A stretch of 64,000 nucleotides of DNA. Origin: Enterococcus sulfureus ATCC 49903. GTDB taxonomy: Bacteria > Bacillota > Bacilli > Lactobacillales > Enterococcaceae. Of the stretch, positions 1-9,673 are shown piece after piece. The translations under genes and the position numbers were made by a program. Within the stretch, counting starts at the first letter, position 1. Every line of letters starts with the position of its first letter. The stretch lies in contig NZ_ASWO01000001.1 of the NCBI RefSeq assembly GCF_000407605.1, positions 434,001 through 498,000 of the forward strand. Direction: 5' to 3'. The notes beneath the pieces are model-generated. The model was given only the letters and a program-made list of their open reading frames with translations, was not told the DNA's origin and did no database searches.

Positions 1-1358
1 TAGTCAGCTCCCCATCCGCCCATTACAACATCAAAGTCACCGGCACTTGAACGGTCTAGACGTACAGAGAATGGTACTGGACTAAGCGTTACACTTACGC
101 CATCTAAAGATTCTTGGATCGCACTTTGTAAGTATTCTGTGATTTTTTTAGATGAGTCTGTATCTGAAGATAAGATATCAAATTTCAATGAATCGATATT
201 CAATTCTTTCTTCGCTTTTTCCCAATGTTCTTTGGCTTTTGCTTGATCATAAGCTACTTGATCGCCAGCAGCTTTAGCAAAGTCTTCATCGCCTTTAGGA
301 CTTGTCATCAAATCTTTTGGTACTAAACCAGTAGATGCGATTGAACCATCACCTAAGATTGAATCCACTAAAGCTTTACGGTCGATTGAGTAAGAGATCG
401 CTTTACGTAAGTTTTCGTTACGGAAAGGTGAATCTTCTTTACGTTGGTTCATTTCTAAATAACTTGTAGTTGCTTCAGGTTCAGTGACATAAGCAGGGTC
501 GTTAGCCATTTGTTGTGCTAATTCTCCACTTAATACGATATCATCTGCTTTACCATCTTTAAATAAGTTCAAAGCAGTTGATGATTCTTTCACTACACTA
601 ACATCGATTTTTGATAATTTCACATTATCTTTATCCCAGTAATCGTCATTTTTTGTGTAGCTCCAAGCAGTATCGGTACCAGGTCCATCAAAGTCAGTTA
701 ATGTAAATGGTCCATTATAAACTGATTTGTCGCTCTTTTGTGCGTAATCTTTACCCATTTCTTCAACCACTTTTTGATTTTGTGGGAAGAATGTTGGGAA
801 AGCTAATAAGTAATCAAAGTAAGGTGTTGCTTTTTCTAAAGTGATTTCTAATTCAGTGTCACTTACCGCTTTGATTCCTAATTGATCTGCGGCCATTTCA
901 CCCTTTGTGATTGCAGCTGCATTTTTTACTGGTTCAAATAAATAAGCGTACTCAGAAGCTGTTTCTGGTTTCACCGTACGTTGCCAGCTATAAACATAAT
1001 CTTTAGCCGTTACAGGATCACCATTTGACCATTTTGCGTCTTCACGTAATTTGATTTTATACGTTAATCCATCTTCACTGACTTCTGCCATTTCAGCAGC
1101 TCCAGCAGGTTGTGGTTTATTGTCTTTATCTAAACGATAAACTCCTTCATACACGTTGTTCAATGCACTAAAACTGATTGTATCTGTTGCAAGTGAGATA
1201 TCTGCACTTGGCATCTCTTGTTGAACGACCAAGTTAAATACTTCTTTTTTAGAATCATCTGAAGCACTACCTGAATCAGATGACGATCCGCCAGTTGTAC
1301 AGCCAGCTAATGCTAAACCACAAACAGCGACAAACCCATAAGCTAATGATTTTTTCAT
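1..1358 (-). CDS. Peptide ABC transporter substrate-binding lipoprotein, OppA-like (3' end cut by window)
   Basis: The first ~452 codons of an SBP_bac_5 family oligopeptide-binding lipoprotein are visible; the C-terminus lies beyond base 1. The start ATG at 1358-1356 follows an AGGAG at a good distance. The N-terminus is a lipoprotein signal (MKKSLAYGFVAV, lipobox LAGC) followed by a Gly/Ser/Asp linker, so the mature protein is expected to be tethered to the outer membrane face by a diacylglyceryl-Cys. Family features include the LREDAKWSNGDPVTAKDYVYSW stretch, read here as KLREDAKWSNGDPVTA, and FRNENLRKAISYSIDR. Role by family: capture of extracellular peptides for an Opp permease, whose genes are not visible here. 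It may instead be a pheromone-binding paralogue; the sequence does not decide this. Confidence 0.9.
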   Translation of the reverse strand, partial: MKKSLAYGFVAVCGLALAGCTTGGSSSDSGSASDDSKKEVFNLVVQQEMPSADISLATDTISFSALNNVYEGVYRLDKDNKPQPAGAAEMAEVSEDGLTYKIKLREDAKWSNGDPVTAKDYVYSWQRTVKPETASEYAYLFEPVKNAAAITKGEMAADQLGIKAVSDTELEITLEKATPYFDYLLAFPTFFPQNQKVVEEMGKDYAQKSDKSVYNGPFTLTDFDGPGTDTAWSYTKNDDYWDKDNVKLSKIDVSVVKESSTALNLFKDGKADDIVLSGELAQQMANDPAYVTEPEATTSYLEMNQRKEDSPFRNENLRKAISYSIDRKALVDSILGDGSIASTGLVPKDLMTSPKGDEDFAKAAGDQVAYDQAKAKEHWEKAKKELNIDSLKFDILSSDTDSSKKITEYLQSAIQESLDGVSVTLSPVPFSVRLDRSSAGDFDVVMGGWGAD

Positions 1359-1477
1359 ACGCTACATTTCTCCTCTATCTTTTCTGATTTTTCAGAATAC
1401 TTGCTATTATCTGAATTAAGTTAGATTTTAATTAGTAATTATTAAAAAAGCAAGTGTAAAATCGAAAATTATGAAAA

Positions 1478-1532
1478 AAAAATTCATAATTCACCAAATT
1501 TATGACAAAATTAGGTGAAATCATGAATTTTC
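1478..1532 (-). terminator. Probable terminator after rlmN
   Basis: A long imperfect AT-rich hairpin. The outer arms (AAAATTCAT/ATGAATTTT) pair perfectly and the inner CACC/GGTG pairs too. On the minus strand it is followed by a run of T. It lies 25 bp past the rlmN stop and upstream of the oppA-like gene. Confidence 0.6.
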
Positions 1533-1556
1533 TATCGTTTATTTAGATATTTTTCG

Positions 1557-2651
1557 TTATACTTCCACTTTTTTTCCATTCGCAACGCGACGACGACGTT
1601 CTTTAGCGATTTGTTTACTTCGCAATTGTCCACAAGCTGCGTCGATATCCGTCCCATGTTCTTTTCGAATCACACAATTGATCCCCGCTTTTTTTAACGT
1701 ATCATAAAATGCAAGCACGGCTTGCTTACTACTACGAGAATATTGATCATGTTCACTCACAGGATTATAAGGAATCAAATTGACATAAGTTAATTTACGT
1801 TTATTTCTTAGTAACGCTGCCAGTTCTTTGGCGTGTTCGACCTGATCATTAACTCCACTTAACATGATATATTCAAATGTGATCCGTCGATTCGTTGCAG
1901 CTAGATAGTCATCGACTGCATCCATCAATTTTTCTAATGGGAATGTGTTGTTGATTTTCATGATCGCACTGCGTACCTCGTTGTTTGGCGCATGCAAAGA
2001 GATCGCTAAATTGATTTGTAACGGTTCTTTCGCAAAAGCTTTGATTTGCGGGACTAAACCACTTGTTGACACCGTGATATGACGGGCACCAATCGCCAAT
2101 CCTTTCGCATCATTGACAACTGTTAAAAACTTAATCAAATTACGATAGTTATCAAAAGGTTCACCGATTCCCATTACCACGATATGAGATACCCGCTCTC
2201 CATCATTTCGTTCATCAAAATAGTGTTGGACCATCATGATCTGCGCTACGATTTCGCCTGCAGTTAGATCGCGTTGTTTCTTTAAAATCCCACTCGCACA
2301 AAATGTACAGCCGATATTACAGCCAACTTGCGTCGTCACACAAACAGACAACCCATATTCTTGACGCATCAAAACAGTTTCTATCATGTGCTTGTCAGGT
2401 AATTGAAATAAATATTTTACCGTACCATCCGCAGATTCTTGCACGACCACTTGATTTAATGGATTAATACAATATGTTTCAGTTAATTTTGTGATAAATG
2501 CTTTGGATAAATTACTCATTTGTTCAAATGAAGTCACACGTTTGATATAAAGCCATTCCCAAATTTGATTCGCGCGATAAGCTTTTTCTCCTTGACTGGT
2601 CACCCATTCAGTTAGTTCTGGTTTTGTCATGCCATAAATTGATGGTTGCAC
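1557..2651 (-). CDS. rlmN: 23S rRNA (adenine2503-C2)/tRNA A37 methyltransferase RlmN
   Basis: Radical SAM methyltransferase, 364 aa, the usual RlmN length. It adds a C2 methyl to A2503 of 23S rRNA, and in the family also to A37 of some tRNAs. The Fe-S cluster motif CxxxCxxC is C111-N-I-G-C115-T-F-C118. The SAM-binding GEPFDN segment and the C-terminal DIDAACGQL, carrying the methyl-transfer cysteine, are present. The start codon is GTG at 2651: it has an AGAGG Shine-Dalgarno about 7 nt upstream and matches the family N-terminus ([10 protein letters not shown]). An in-frame ATG lies seven codons later. The gene is flanked by its own terminator and the ftsK terminator, so it is probably monocistronic. 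Confidence 0.95.
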   Translation of the reverse strand: MQPSIYGMTKPELTEWVTSQGEKAYRANQIWEWLYIKRVTSFEQMSNLSKAFITKLTETYCINPLNQVVVQESADGTVKYLFQLPDKHMIETVLMRQEYGLSVCVTTQVGCNIGCTFCASGILKKQRDLTAGEIVAQIMMVQHYFDERNDGERVSHIVVMGIGEPFDNYRNLIKFLTVVNDAKGLAIGARHITVSTSGLVPQIKAFAKEPLQINLAISLHAPNNEVRSAIMKINNTFPLEKLMDAVDDYLAATNRRITFEYIMLSGVNDQVEHAKELAALLRNKRKLTYVNLIPYNPVSEHDQYSRSSKQAVLAFYDTLKKAGINCVIRKEHGTDIDAACGQLRSKQIAKERRRRVANGKKVEV

Positions 2652-2730
2652 ACTAGACGCCTCTTTCTTTGTTTTTTCTTCAATATAAGTGAAAATTTGA
2701 TCAAACTCAAGTCTGAAAAGTAAAATTTAA

Positions 2731-2763
2731 CAAAAAAAAAGAACGGATAGATTATCCGTTCTT
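2731..2763 (-). terminator. Rho-independent terminator of ftsK
   Basis: Perfect 11-bp arms (AAGAACGGATA/TATCCGTTCTT) with a 3-nt loop, followed on the minus strand by eight or more T. The arm overlaps the ftsK stop codon. Confidence 0.9.
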
Positions 2764-5243
2764 TACTCTTCACGTCGCGGTGGAAAGTCTGCGGGTGGTT
2801 CGAATAGCTGTTCATTCGGCGTTGGGATCTCTAGCGTTTCCAGTAATACCTTTCGTGGTTTACTTCCTTCAGATGGCCCTACGATCCCATGTGCTTCTAA
2901 TTCATCAACCAAGCGTGCTGCTCGGTTGTATCCAATACGAAAGCGTCTTTGCAATAGCGATACACTGGCTGTTTGCATCTCTACCACTAATTCTTTCGCT
3001 TGATCGAATAACTCATCTTGTGGCTCACTAGATGTCCCAGTCTCTGCTTCTTCATCTGATACCATCATTTTTTCTTCGTAATTTGCTCCTTGTTGAGCTG
3101 TAACAAATTCAACGATTGCTTCTACATCTTGATCGGAAATGAACGCTCCTTGAACACGAATCGGTTTGTTTTCACCCATTGGCAAATATAACATATCCCC
3201 ACGTCCTAGTAACTTCTCAGCTCCATTGGAATCAATGATCGTTCTAGAGTCAGTTCCGCTTGAAACAGCAAAAGCGATTCGTGAGGGAACGTTTGCTTTA
3301 ATGATTCCTGTAATGACATCGACACTTGGTCGTTGTGTCGCTAAGATCATATGGATCCCAGCAGCTCGAGCCATTTGCGCTAAGCGAATGATCGCATCTT
3401 CGACTTCGTTACTCGCCACCATCATCAAATCAGCTAATTCATCGACGATCACGACAATAAATGGTAAGATCGGTTGCTTGTCTTCTGTTTGTAGATTGTG
3501 CGCTTCGATCATTTCATTATATCCAGTAATATTGCGGACACCTGTTGCGGCAAATTTTTCGTAACGTTCTTCCATTTCTTTAACGACCTTTTGTAAAGCT
3601 TGTGCTGCTTTTCTAGGGTTCGTCACAACGGGTGTCAATAAATGCGGAATCCCATTGTACATATTTAATTCCACCATTTTGGGATCAACCATCATCAGTT
3701 TCACTTGATGCGGTTTCGCTTGCATCAAAATACTGGTAATGATTCCATTGATTGCAACGGATTTCCCACTTCCGGTCGATCCAGCAACAAGTAAATGCGG
3801 CATTTTGGTAAGATCAGCAGTTTGCACTTTCCCTGAAATATCACGACCAAGCGGTACCTCAAGTAGTTTATCTTCATGCGCTGGTTGTGCTTCAACCACT
3901 TCTCTAAACGACACCATACTAACTGCTTCATTTGGTACTTCAATCCCAATTAAGGATTTACCCGGAATCGGCGCTTCCATCCGGACATCTTTGGCAGCTA
4001 AGGCAAGTGCGATGTCATCTGTCAAACTCACGATTTTACTTACTTTGACTCCCACAGCTGGTTGGATCTCAAATTTTGTGACAGATGGCCCTAAACTGGC
4101 TTTGACCACTTTGGCATCTACACCAAAACTTTTGAATGTCTGCTCTAAAACCCCAATATTTTGTTCGATTTTTTTATATTCCCCACTTTGATCTGTCGGT
4201 TTCGCTGGCGCGAGTAGATCTGTCGGTGGCAATTCATAGCTTTCATCTTCTAGATTTTGAGCATCTTTAAATTCCACGCCATCGTCTGTTTCTGAAACAG
4301 GATCTACTGGAGTTTGCGCAACGGCAGGTGGTGTTTCAAATAACGACGCTTGTTGAAATCCATTAATTGGAACAAAAGTAGGTTGTTCCAATTGAACTGG
4401 GTCTTCTGCTAACTCTTCTTGTGCAATGACTTCTTGTGCAGCTGCGGATAAAGTGGATTTCTCACTTTGTTTAGCAGGTTTGACATTTGCCTTCACATTT
4501 TGCTTTTCTGCTTCCATCTCGGCAATGATCTCGGCTTTTTTCATCGCTAACTCTTGTTCTTTTGCTTGACGTTTCGCTTGTTTTTTTGCTTCTTTTTGCT
4601 GTCTGGTCTGCGGATCGACTGCGACCATTTTGGAGAACAATTCTTTTAAATGATGCAATTTTTCCAACAGTTCTTCTGTTGACCATTGACTGATCAGATA
4701 GATCCCAAACAAAGCTAAGAATAAACTAATCACATAACTTCCAACTTGCGAAAGTAAAAAATATGTTCCTTGGTATAAAATCGCGCCAAACATTCCACCA
4801 CCAACATTTTGCGACAGTTGATTTGTTTTCAGATCGATCAACAACGTTTCCCAAGTCGTATGTAAAATATTCGGCTTACCCGATTGTAGCGAACCAAAAA
4901 GACGAGCTTGTAAAAATAAAACTAATGCACTATACAAGACAAGACTTCCTGTGAGTCGTCGCGTCCAAATCAAATGAGCTTGAGTGTTTTTCACAGCCAA
5001 GAACCCACCGTAAAGCATCAACACAATACTCAATACCGGATAGCTATTTCCTCCGATCAAACGCAGAATATTTGCTAAAAAAGTTCCTAAAAATCCGAGT
5101 TTGACTAAACTGATCAAACCAAACACTAAAAATAAGACACCTGATAAAATCAATACTAATTTTTCTTTTTGCGCTTGCTGTTGCGCTTGTTGTTTTTTAG
5201 TAGGTTGCTTCTTTTTTGTGGTCGAGCGTTTTTTCGCTGCCAT
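2763..5243 (-). CDS. ftsK: DNA translocase FtsK/SpoIIIE
   Basis: Septal DNA pump of 826 aa that clears chromosome ends during division. Layout: a Lys/Gln-rich cytoplasmic start (1-28), about four to five membrane segments (29-190), a charged Lys/Glu linker (200-350), the RecA-like motor with Walker A GSTGSGKS at 488-495 and Walker [12 protein letters not shown] near 600, and a C-terminal winged-helix gamma domain (about 745-815, ending in SKPRKVL) that reads KOPS-type polarity sequences. The start ATG at 5243 has GAGGGATGGAAA upstream. It stands alone and is divergent from hicD. Length and order are normal for Firmicutes. Confidence 0.96.
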   Translation of the reverse strand: MAAKKRSTTKKKQPTKKQQAQQQAQKEKLVLILSGVLFLVFGLISLVKLGFLGTFLANILRLIGGNSYPVLSIVLMLYGGFLAVKNTQAHLIWTRRLTGSLVLYSALVLFLQARLFGSLQSGKPNILHTTWETLLIDLKTNQLSQNVGGGMFGAILYQGTYFLLSQVGSYVISLFLALFGIYLISQWSTEELLEKLHHLKELFSKMVAVDPQTRQQKEAKKQAKRQAKEQELAMKKAEIIAEMEAEKQNVKANVKPAKQSEKSTLSAAAQEVIAQEELAEDPVQLEQPTFVPINGFQQASLFETPPAVAQTPVDPVSETDDGVEFKDAQNLEDESYELPPTDLLAPAKPTDQSGEYKKIEQNIGVLEQTFKSFGVDAKVVKASLGPSVTKFEIQPAVGVKVSKIVSLTDDIALALAAKDVRMEAPIPGKSLIGIEVPNEAVSMVSFREVVEAQPAHEDKLLEVPLGRDISGKVQTADLTKMPHLLVAGSTGSGKSVAINGIITSILMQAKPHQVKLMMVDPKMVELNMYNGIPHLLTPVVTNPRKAAQALQKVVKEMEERYEKFAATGVRNITGYNEMIEAHNLQTEDKQPILPFIVVIVDELADLMMVASNEVEDAIIRLAQMARAAGIHMILATQRPSVDVITGIIKANVPSRIAFAVSSGTDSRTIIDSNGAEKLLGRGDMLYLPMGENKPIRVQGAFISDQDVEAIVEFVTAQQGANYEEKMMVSDEEAETGTSSEPQDELFDQAKELVVEMQTASVSLLQRRFRIGYNRAARLVDELEAHGIVGPSEGSKPRKVLLETLEIPTPNEQLFEPPADFPPRREE

Positions 5244-5377
5244 TTTCCATCCCTCTTTTCATTCAGACCCATTATACCTAAAAAGCTGACTGAACAAAAG
5301 GGACCTTTGCTGAAACCTTTTTAGCAACTCTCTATATTTTTTTCTCATCATTTTTTCATAATGATTTTATTTTGTAG

Positions 5378-5383
5378 TATACT
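5378..5383 (+). promoter_or_regulatory. Likely -10 of the hicD promoter
   Basis: TATACT lies 35 bp before the hicD start, in an AT-rich tract, with an AAAGGAG ribosome site after it. No strong -35 is seen. The assignment is inference. Confidence 0.35.
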
Positions 5384-5418
5384 GAAAATGTACGAAATTA
5401 AAAGGAGTGGTTTAGCAA

Positions 5419-6342
5419 ATGACAAGAAAAGTTGGCATCATTGGATTAGGAAATGTTGGGGCCGCAGTTGCCCATCATTTTGTCAGTACAGGAAGTATCG
5501 ACGAGCTCGTTTTAATCGATACTCGTCAAGAAAAAGTAGCGGCAGATGCGTTAGACTTTGAAGATGCAATGGCAAATCTGCCTTTTCATACAACGATTAC
5601 GATCAATGACTATGCAGCCTTAGAAAATGCAGATCTAATTATTTCTGCTTTAGGAAACATTGCATTACAAGACAATCAAAATGATGATCGCTTTGCTGAA
5701 TTACCTTATTCAAAAAAAGAAGTCGAGCAAGTAGCCAAACAAATCAAAGCAAGTGGGTTTGCTGGTATTTTGATCGTCATTACCAACCCGGTCGACGCCA
5801 TTACTGAACTGTATCAAAAACGAACCGGTTTGCCTCAAGAAAGAGTGATCGGTACAGGAACCTTACTTGATTCAGCTCGAATGAAACGAGCCGTCGCTAA
5901 AGCATTAGCCCTTGATCCGCGCTCTGTGATTGGATTTAATCTTGGAGAACATGGCAATTCACAATTTACCGCTTGGTCTACTGTAAGAATCGGTGGTCAG
6001 ACCTTAATTGATTACTTAGCCGAGCAAGGACGGCAATTAGATTTAGATGCGCTTGATCACGAGGCAAAAGTTGGCGGTCATACTGTATTTCACGGAAAAA
6101 AATATACCAACTATGGTGTCGCTACGGCTGCTGTAATGTTGGCCATGACTGTCTTAAATGATGCACATACGATTTTACCCGTTTCACACTATATGAAAAA
6201 CTATGACACCTATCTATCTTATCCTGCTGTAGTAGGTAAAAATGGTATCGTTGCTTCTTTATCGTTAGATTTGACAAACGAAGAACTGGAAAAATTAGCT
6301 CAATCTGCAGCGTTTATCCGTCAACATACTTCTAAATTCTAA
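5419..6342 (+). CDS. hicD: L-2-hydroxyisocaproate dehydrogenase (LDH/MDH superfamily)
   Basis: NAD-dependent L-2-hydroxyacid dehydrogenase of 307 aa. The Rossmann motif GLGNVGAAVAHH is at the N-terminus, an NAD-sugar-binding Asp is in LVLIDTR, and the catalytic His is in GEHGNSQFTAWS. True lactate dehydrogenases read GEHGDS at that site; the Asn, together with ALGNIALQ in the substrate loop region, matches L-HicDH of lactobacilli and Weissella. The expected reaction is reversible reduction of branched or aromatic 2-oxoacids from amino-acid transamination, regenerating NAD+. It is monocistronic with a convergent terminator behind it. A broad-specificity LDH-like role cannot be excluded. Confidence 0.85.
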   Translation: MTRKVGIIGLGNVGAAVAHHFVSTGSIDELVLIDTRQEKVAADALDFEDAMANLPFHTTITINDYAALENADLIISALGNIALQDNQNDDRFAELPYSKKEVEQVAKQIKASGFAGILIVITNPVDAITELYQKRTGLPQERVIGTGTLLDSARMKRAVAKALALDPRSVIGFNLGEHGNSQFTAWSTVRIGGQTLIDYLAEQGRQLDLDALDHEAKVGGHTVFHGKKYTNYGVATAAVMLAMTVLNDAHTILPVSHYMKNYDTYLSYPAVVGKNGIVASLSLDLTNEELEKLAQSAAFIRQHTSKF

Positions 6343-6376
6343 AAAACAGCTCGTCTATATTAAGACGGGCTGTTTT
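6343..6376. terminator. Bidirectional terminator between hicD and the ABC permease
   Basis: Arms of 14 nt (AAAACAGCTCGTCT/AGACGGGCTGTTTT, with one G-T pair), a 6-nt loop and T-rich flanks on both strands. It sits between the convergent stops of hicD (6342) and the permease (6360). Confidence 0.88.
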
Positions 6377-7481
6377 GTTTTTTTTGTCTGATTTGTTCGA
6401 TCTTATATTTAATAGAAGAAAAGTAAATCAATATACCTAAAATAAATGGCACGATCAGTAAAAAGATTCCTGCAAATATATAGTCAGTAGGTGTTAGATA
6501 ACTATCATGACGCCACATGGCACTCGTACAAACTAGATACACGATACTTGTAATAGAACCTAAACTAAAATAAAGATGGCGATAATTTGGAACAGTCAAA
6601 AAGCTTCCCTCATTTTCCATCGAAATCGATCGAAATACAACGTAACTAATCGCTAAAAAGACGACACATAACGCGAAGTTGATTAGGATCGCTAATGGTG
6701 TACTACTTGTTTTACCTGGATAAAATAAAAGCCAATTGTCCAACAAAATAGCGTGATTTGCAGAAGAAAATAAACCAATCAAATTCGAATAAAAACTATT
6801 TAGCGTAGCATTTAATGTAAATAAGAATAAAGCTAAAAATAAAGTGGCGCTCAAGGCATTTCCTAATGATACCCCCAAAAAGATCCCTAAACATAACGCG
6901 ACTACTAAGGTAATAAAATGAGAACATCCAGATAAGGCTATCTCCATAATTTCTGCATTAAAATAAGGTTGTGGAATCATAGTATACACGATCGTTGTAT
7001 ATCCGAATATCCCAATCACTAGACTTAGCAGTATAGGAAGTACGATATGTCCTAATTTTTCTAGATAAAGTCGTTTTCTTGAAAAAGGCAACGAGAACAA
7101 AAAGCGATTAAATTGACTTTTTTGATCTAAAAAGAATGCTAAAAATCCAATGATGATCATGACAAGTGGCATCATATATAACAACATATTTTGTGTAAAC
7201 GGGGTCACATAAGCATAGGAAATATCCTCTCCAGTAGTAAAATAGGTCAACGACTGCTTGACGTACTCTTGTTTCGTCAATGTATGTGTTAAATTTCCGT
7301 CATTATCGTATTGTTGTCCCATTTCTGGGGTATATGAAAAATCAGCAGAATATAAATAAGTTTGTTGGTTATGCCATGAACGTTGCGCAGAATATCCACT
7401 AAATAAATATACTCCTACAATCAGCACTCCAATCCATATCATAAAGCGTCGGTAACGTAACCGATATACTTGACTCATCAT
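6360..7481 (-). CDS. ABC transporter permease (ABC-2-like), third gene of a GntR/YtrA-type operon
   Basis: Membrane protein of 373 aa. It has an N-terminal membrane segment (about 14-30), a ~70-residue extracytoplasmic loop containing LTHTLTKQEYV, then five to six further hydrophobic segments (MMPLVMIIIGFLAFF onward), and a basic C-terminal tail. The start overlaps the stop of the ATPase gene by 4 bp, so the two are translationally coupled and probably form one transporter. No specific family signature is recognised. By context (short GntR regulator, ATPase, permease) it resembles Ytr-type systems induced by cell-envelope stress in Bacillus. The substrate is unknown. Confidence 0.75.
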   Translation of the reverse strand: MMSQVYRLRYRRFMIWIGVLIVGVYLFSGYSAQRSWHNQQTYLYSADFSYTPEMGQQYDNDGNLTHTLTKQEYVKQSLTYFTTGEDISYAYVTPFTQNMLLYMMPLVMIIIGFLAFFLDQKSQFNRFLFSLPFSRKRLYLEKLGHIVLPILLSLVIGIFGYTTIVYTMIPQPYFNAEIMEIALSGCSHFITLVVALCLGIFLGVSLGNALSATLFLALFLFTLNATLNSFYSNLIGLFSSANHAILLDNWLLFYPGKTSSTPLAILINFALCVVFLAISYVVFRSISMENEGSFLTVPNYRHLYFSLGSITSIVYLVCTSAMWRHDSYLTPTDYIFAGIFLLIVPFILGILIYFSSIKYKIEQIRQKKQNSPS

Positions 7482-8362
7482 CCTCGTACTCCTTTCTGAT
7501 TTTCACCTAGTTTCGCGATAAATAGATCCTCTAAACTTAATGGCAATTCTTCAATCAATAAAGGTTCCAATGCTTGAAGTTCAGCAAAAACCTCTGGAGT
7601 ATAATGATCTAATAATACCACGACCACTCGACCTTGAATCGATAAAATCGTAGTGTGTTGTTTAATATAATCTGGGATCGTTTTTTGTTTAAATACTAAT
7701 TGTAATTTACGTGCTTGTTCCTTTGTTTTTTCAAGTTCATACCCTAAAGAGAGTGCAGCACCTTTCAAAAAGAATACCCGATCTACTAGATGGTCTAGCT
7801 CACTTAAATCATGAGAAGCAATTAATGCCGTATTCCCTGTTTCTTCAATGTATCCTACTAATAAGGCTATGACTTCTTTTCTTACGATGATATCTAAACC
7901 ATCAAAAGGTTCATCTAATAGTAAGTAAGAGGCTTTTGAAGAAATAGCCAAAATCATTTTAAATAATCCTTGCATTCCTTTTGAGATCGATTTAAACCGC
8001 ATTGTACGTTGTAAATGATGTGTACTCATCAATTCTTGGTACATAATATGATCAAATTGAGGATAGACATAAGAATAAAAGCGGTACAGTTGATCTAAAG
8101 TATAACTAGCAAAAAAATTGGCTTTTTCGTCAATATAAAAAATTTCTTCTTTAAACATCGGTGAGGTCAAAATATTGCTGCCCTCGATTATGATCTCACC
8201 CTTTTCAGGGATATATTGTCCAGCTAAAGTTCTTAGTAATGTTGTTTTTCCAGTCCCATTACGTCCGACTAATCCGACGATTTCACCTTTTGGTAAAGAA
8301 AACGAAATATCATCTAAAATGAGCTGCTGATGAATGATTTTTGTGAGTTTTTGTACGTCCAT
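7478..8362 (-). CDS. ABC transporter ATP-binding protein (YtrB-like)
   Basis: ABC ATPase of 294 aa with Walker A GRNGTGKTT, a Walker B/D-loop region LLLDEPFDGLDI, and an ASHDLSEL H-loop. The signature segment reads SISKGMQGLFK, a degenerate ABC motif. The start is placed at ATG 8362, not at an upstream in-frame codon at 8404. AGGAGG lies 9 nt before this ATG inside the end of the gntR gene, and the protein then begins MDVQKLTKI as in the family. It would power the overlapping downstream permease. The degenerate signature and a ~90-residue C-terminal extension are common in YtrB-type ATPases. Confidence 0.88.
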   Translation of the reverse strand: MDVQKLTKIIHQQLILDDISFSLPKGEIVGLVGRNGTGKTTLLRTLAGQYIPEKGEIIIEGSNILTSPMFKEEIFYIDEKANFFASYTLDQLYRFYSYVYPQFDHIMYQELMSTHHLQRTMRFKSISKGMQGLFKMILAISSKASYLLLDEPFDGLDIIVRKEVIALLVGYIEETGNTALIASHDLSELDHLVDRVFFLKGAALSLGYELEKTKEQARKLQLVFKQKTIPDYIKQHTTILSIQGRVVVVLLDHYTPEVFAELQALEPLLIEELPLSLEDLFIAKLGENQKGVRG

Positions 8363-8364
8363 AG

Positions 8365-8757
8365 TTATTCGCCTCCTACCTCTTTGTTGATCGTATCCAA
8401 CCACTCGTGTAATTCTGAATCACTTACCTTTAATTGACGAGCATTGATGACGACTTCTTTAAATTGTTGCTTGGTTTGTAAGATCCTCATCTCATCTCTA
8501 GGTAAAGCTTTTTGATCTTTTATATAAGTTCCTTTTCCTTTGATCGTGACAACGACTTGTTCTTGTTCCAATAATTTATACGTTTTGCTTACGGTATTTG
8601 GATTCATTAACAATTGTTTTGCCATCTCCCGAACAGAAGGCAATCGATCACCGACTTGCAAAATCCCTAATACAATATCTTGCTTGATACTTAGTGCAAG
8701 TTGCTCATAATAAGGTTTGCTGCTTGTTTTATCGATTTGAACCATCTCAACCCCCAC
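8365..8757 (-). CDS. GntR-family regulator, YtrA subfamily
   Basis: Short regulator of 130 aa. Its winged HTH covers residues ~10-78 (SKPYYEQLALSIKQDI, then GDRLPSVREMAKQL and NPNTVSKTYKLLE). It lacks the large ligand domain of other GntR proteins and has only a ~45-residue dimerisation tail, the YtrA architecture. It is first in an operon with the ABC ATPase and permease: its stop is 2 nt from the ATPase start. A perfect palindrome sits 9 bp upstream of its start, pointing to autorepression relieved by a still unknown inducer, in the family usually a cell-wall antibiotic. Confidence 0.9.
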   Translation of the reverse strand: MGVEMVQIDKTSSKPYYEQLALSIKQDIVLGILQVGDRLPSVREMAKQLLMNPNTVSKTYKLLEQEQVVVTIKGKGTYIKDQKALPRDEMRILQTKQQFKEVVINARQLKVSDSELHEWLDTINKEVGGE

Positions 8758-8765
8758 TTTCGTTT

Positions 8766-8792
8766 ACGTGTACTATGATACATAGTACACGT
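8766..8792. promoter_or_regulatory. Perfect 27-bp palindrome, probable YtrA-type operator
   Basis: Arms ACGTGTACTATG and CATAGTACACGT flank an ATA spacer with no mismatch. The site lies just upstream of the gntR start, where a promoter -10 must be. It ends before the downstream terminator and has no T-run, so it is not a terminator. Confidence 0.82.
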
Positions 8793-8813
8793 AGGTTCGT
8801 CAAGCGAAAATAA

Positions 8814-8856
8814 AAAAGTAGACGAGTAAGTGATGCTCTCTTACTCGTCTACTTTT
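8814..8856 (-). terminator. Terminator of the amino-acid ABC operon
   Basis: Perfect 17-bp arms (AAAAGTAGACGAGTAAG and its complement), a 9-nt loop and a T-rich tail on the minus strand, 7 bp past the stop of the binding-protein gene. Confidence 0.9.
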
Positions 8857-8862
8857 ATTTAC

Positions 8863-9660
8863 TTAATCGTTTACAGCGTCGGCGCCAAACCATTTAGTCA
8901 CGATTTTTTCATATTCGCCATTTTCTTTTAATGTTTTGATTCCTTTATTGATTTTATCTGCTAAGGCTTGATCATCTTTGCGTACACCTACTGCAAATTC
9001 TTCTTGCGCGTAAGGTGTTTTAATTAGATTGTACTCATCCAGTTTTCCAGCTTTTTTCAAGTAATATTCTGCATATACTTTATCCACTAGTAACCCATCA
9101 ATACGTCCATTTTCTAAATCTAAAAATCCTTCGCTAAAGCTGCCATAAAGTGTAGCATCTTGGTCTTTGACTTCGTCTTTTAATACTTTGGGTTGATCGT
9201 TGAATACACTATAACCCGATGATCCTTCTTGAGCCCCTAAAATTTTCCCTTTCATTTGCTCGATCGAATCGATCTTACTGCTTTTTTTCGTAACTAATAC
9301 TTGGATATTTTTCATATACGTATCACTAAACGTTACTTTTTCTTTACGCTCATCGTTGACTGTATATCCATTCCAGATCATATCGATCGTGCCATTGGCT
9401 AATTCCGTTTCTTTTAATGACCAATCGATGGGTTGGAAGTCAACTTTTGTATCCGTCAACTTAAATACTGCATTGGCTAAATCTACATCAAACCCGACGA
9501 TCTTTCCTGCATCATCTTTAAATCCCATTGGTACAAATGTATCGTCTAAGCCCACTTTAACAGTATCTTTATCGGCACCGCTCTCTACTTTTTTAGCTCC
9601 ACATGCAGCTAGTGTAACTAAACCCAATGCAATAATTCCTAAACTCAACCATTTCTTCAT
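8863..9660 (-). CDS. Polar amino-acid ABC transporter, substrate-binding lipoprotein
   Basis: SBP_bac_3 family protein of 265 aa. It has a lipoprotein signal (MKKWLSLGIIALG, lipobox LAAC with C20), then the bilobed domain with VGFDVDLANAVFK and IDMIWNGYTVNDERKEKV, the classic solute-binding signature. It would bind an amino acid outside the cell and deliver it to the permease encoded two genes upstream. It is last in a permease-ATPase-binding protein operon (13-bp gap from the ATPase gene) governed by a T-box leader. The leader's specifier suggests histidine (see the T-box entry); the protein alone does not reveal its ligand. Confidence 0.93.
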   Translation of the reverse strand: MKKWLSLGIIALGLVTLAACGAKKVESGADKDTVKVGLDDTFVPMGFKDDAGKIVGFDVDLANAVFKLTDTKVDFQPIDWSLKETELANGTIDMIWNGYTVNDERKEKVTFSDTYMKNIQVLVTKKSSKIDSIEQMKGKILGAQEGSSGYSVFNDQPKVLKDEVKDQDATLYGSFSEGFLDLENGRIDGLLVDKVYAEYYLKKAGKLDEYNLIKTPYAQEEFAVGVRKDDQALADKINKGIKTLKENGEYEKIVTKWFGADAVND

Positions 9661-9673
9661 TATGAATTCCTCC

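Noticed and set aside
3739-4191. Open frame of 150 codons on the plus strand inside ftsK
   Set aside because: It is antisense to the conserved FtsK motor, has no ribosome site, and its product is low-complexity Ser/Thr as expected of a shadow frame.
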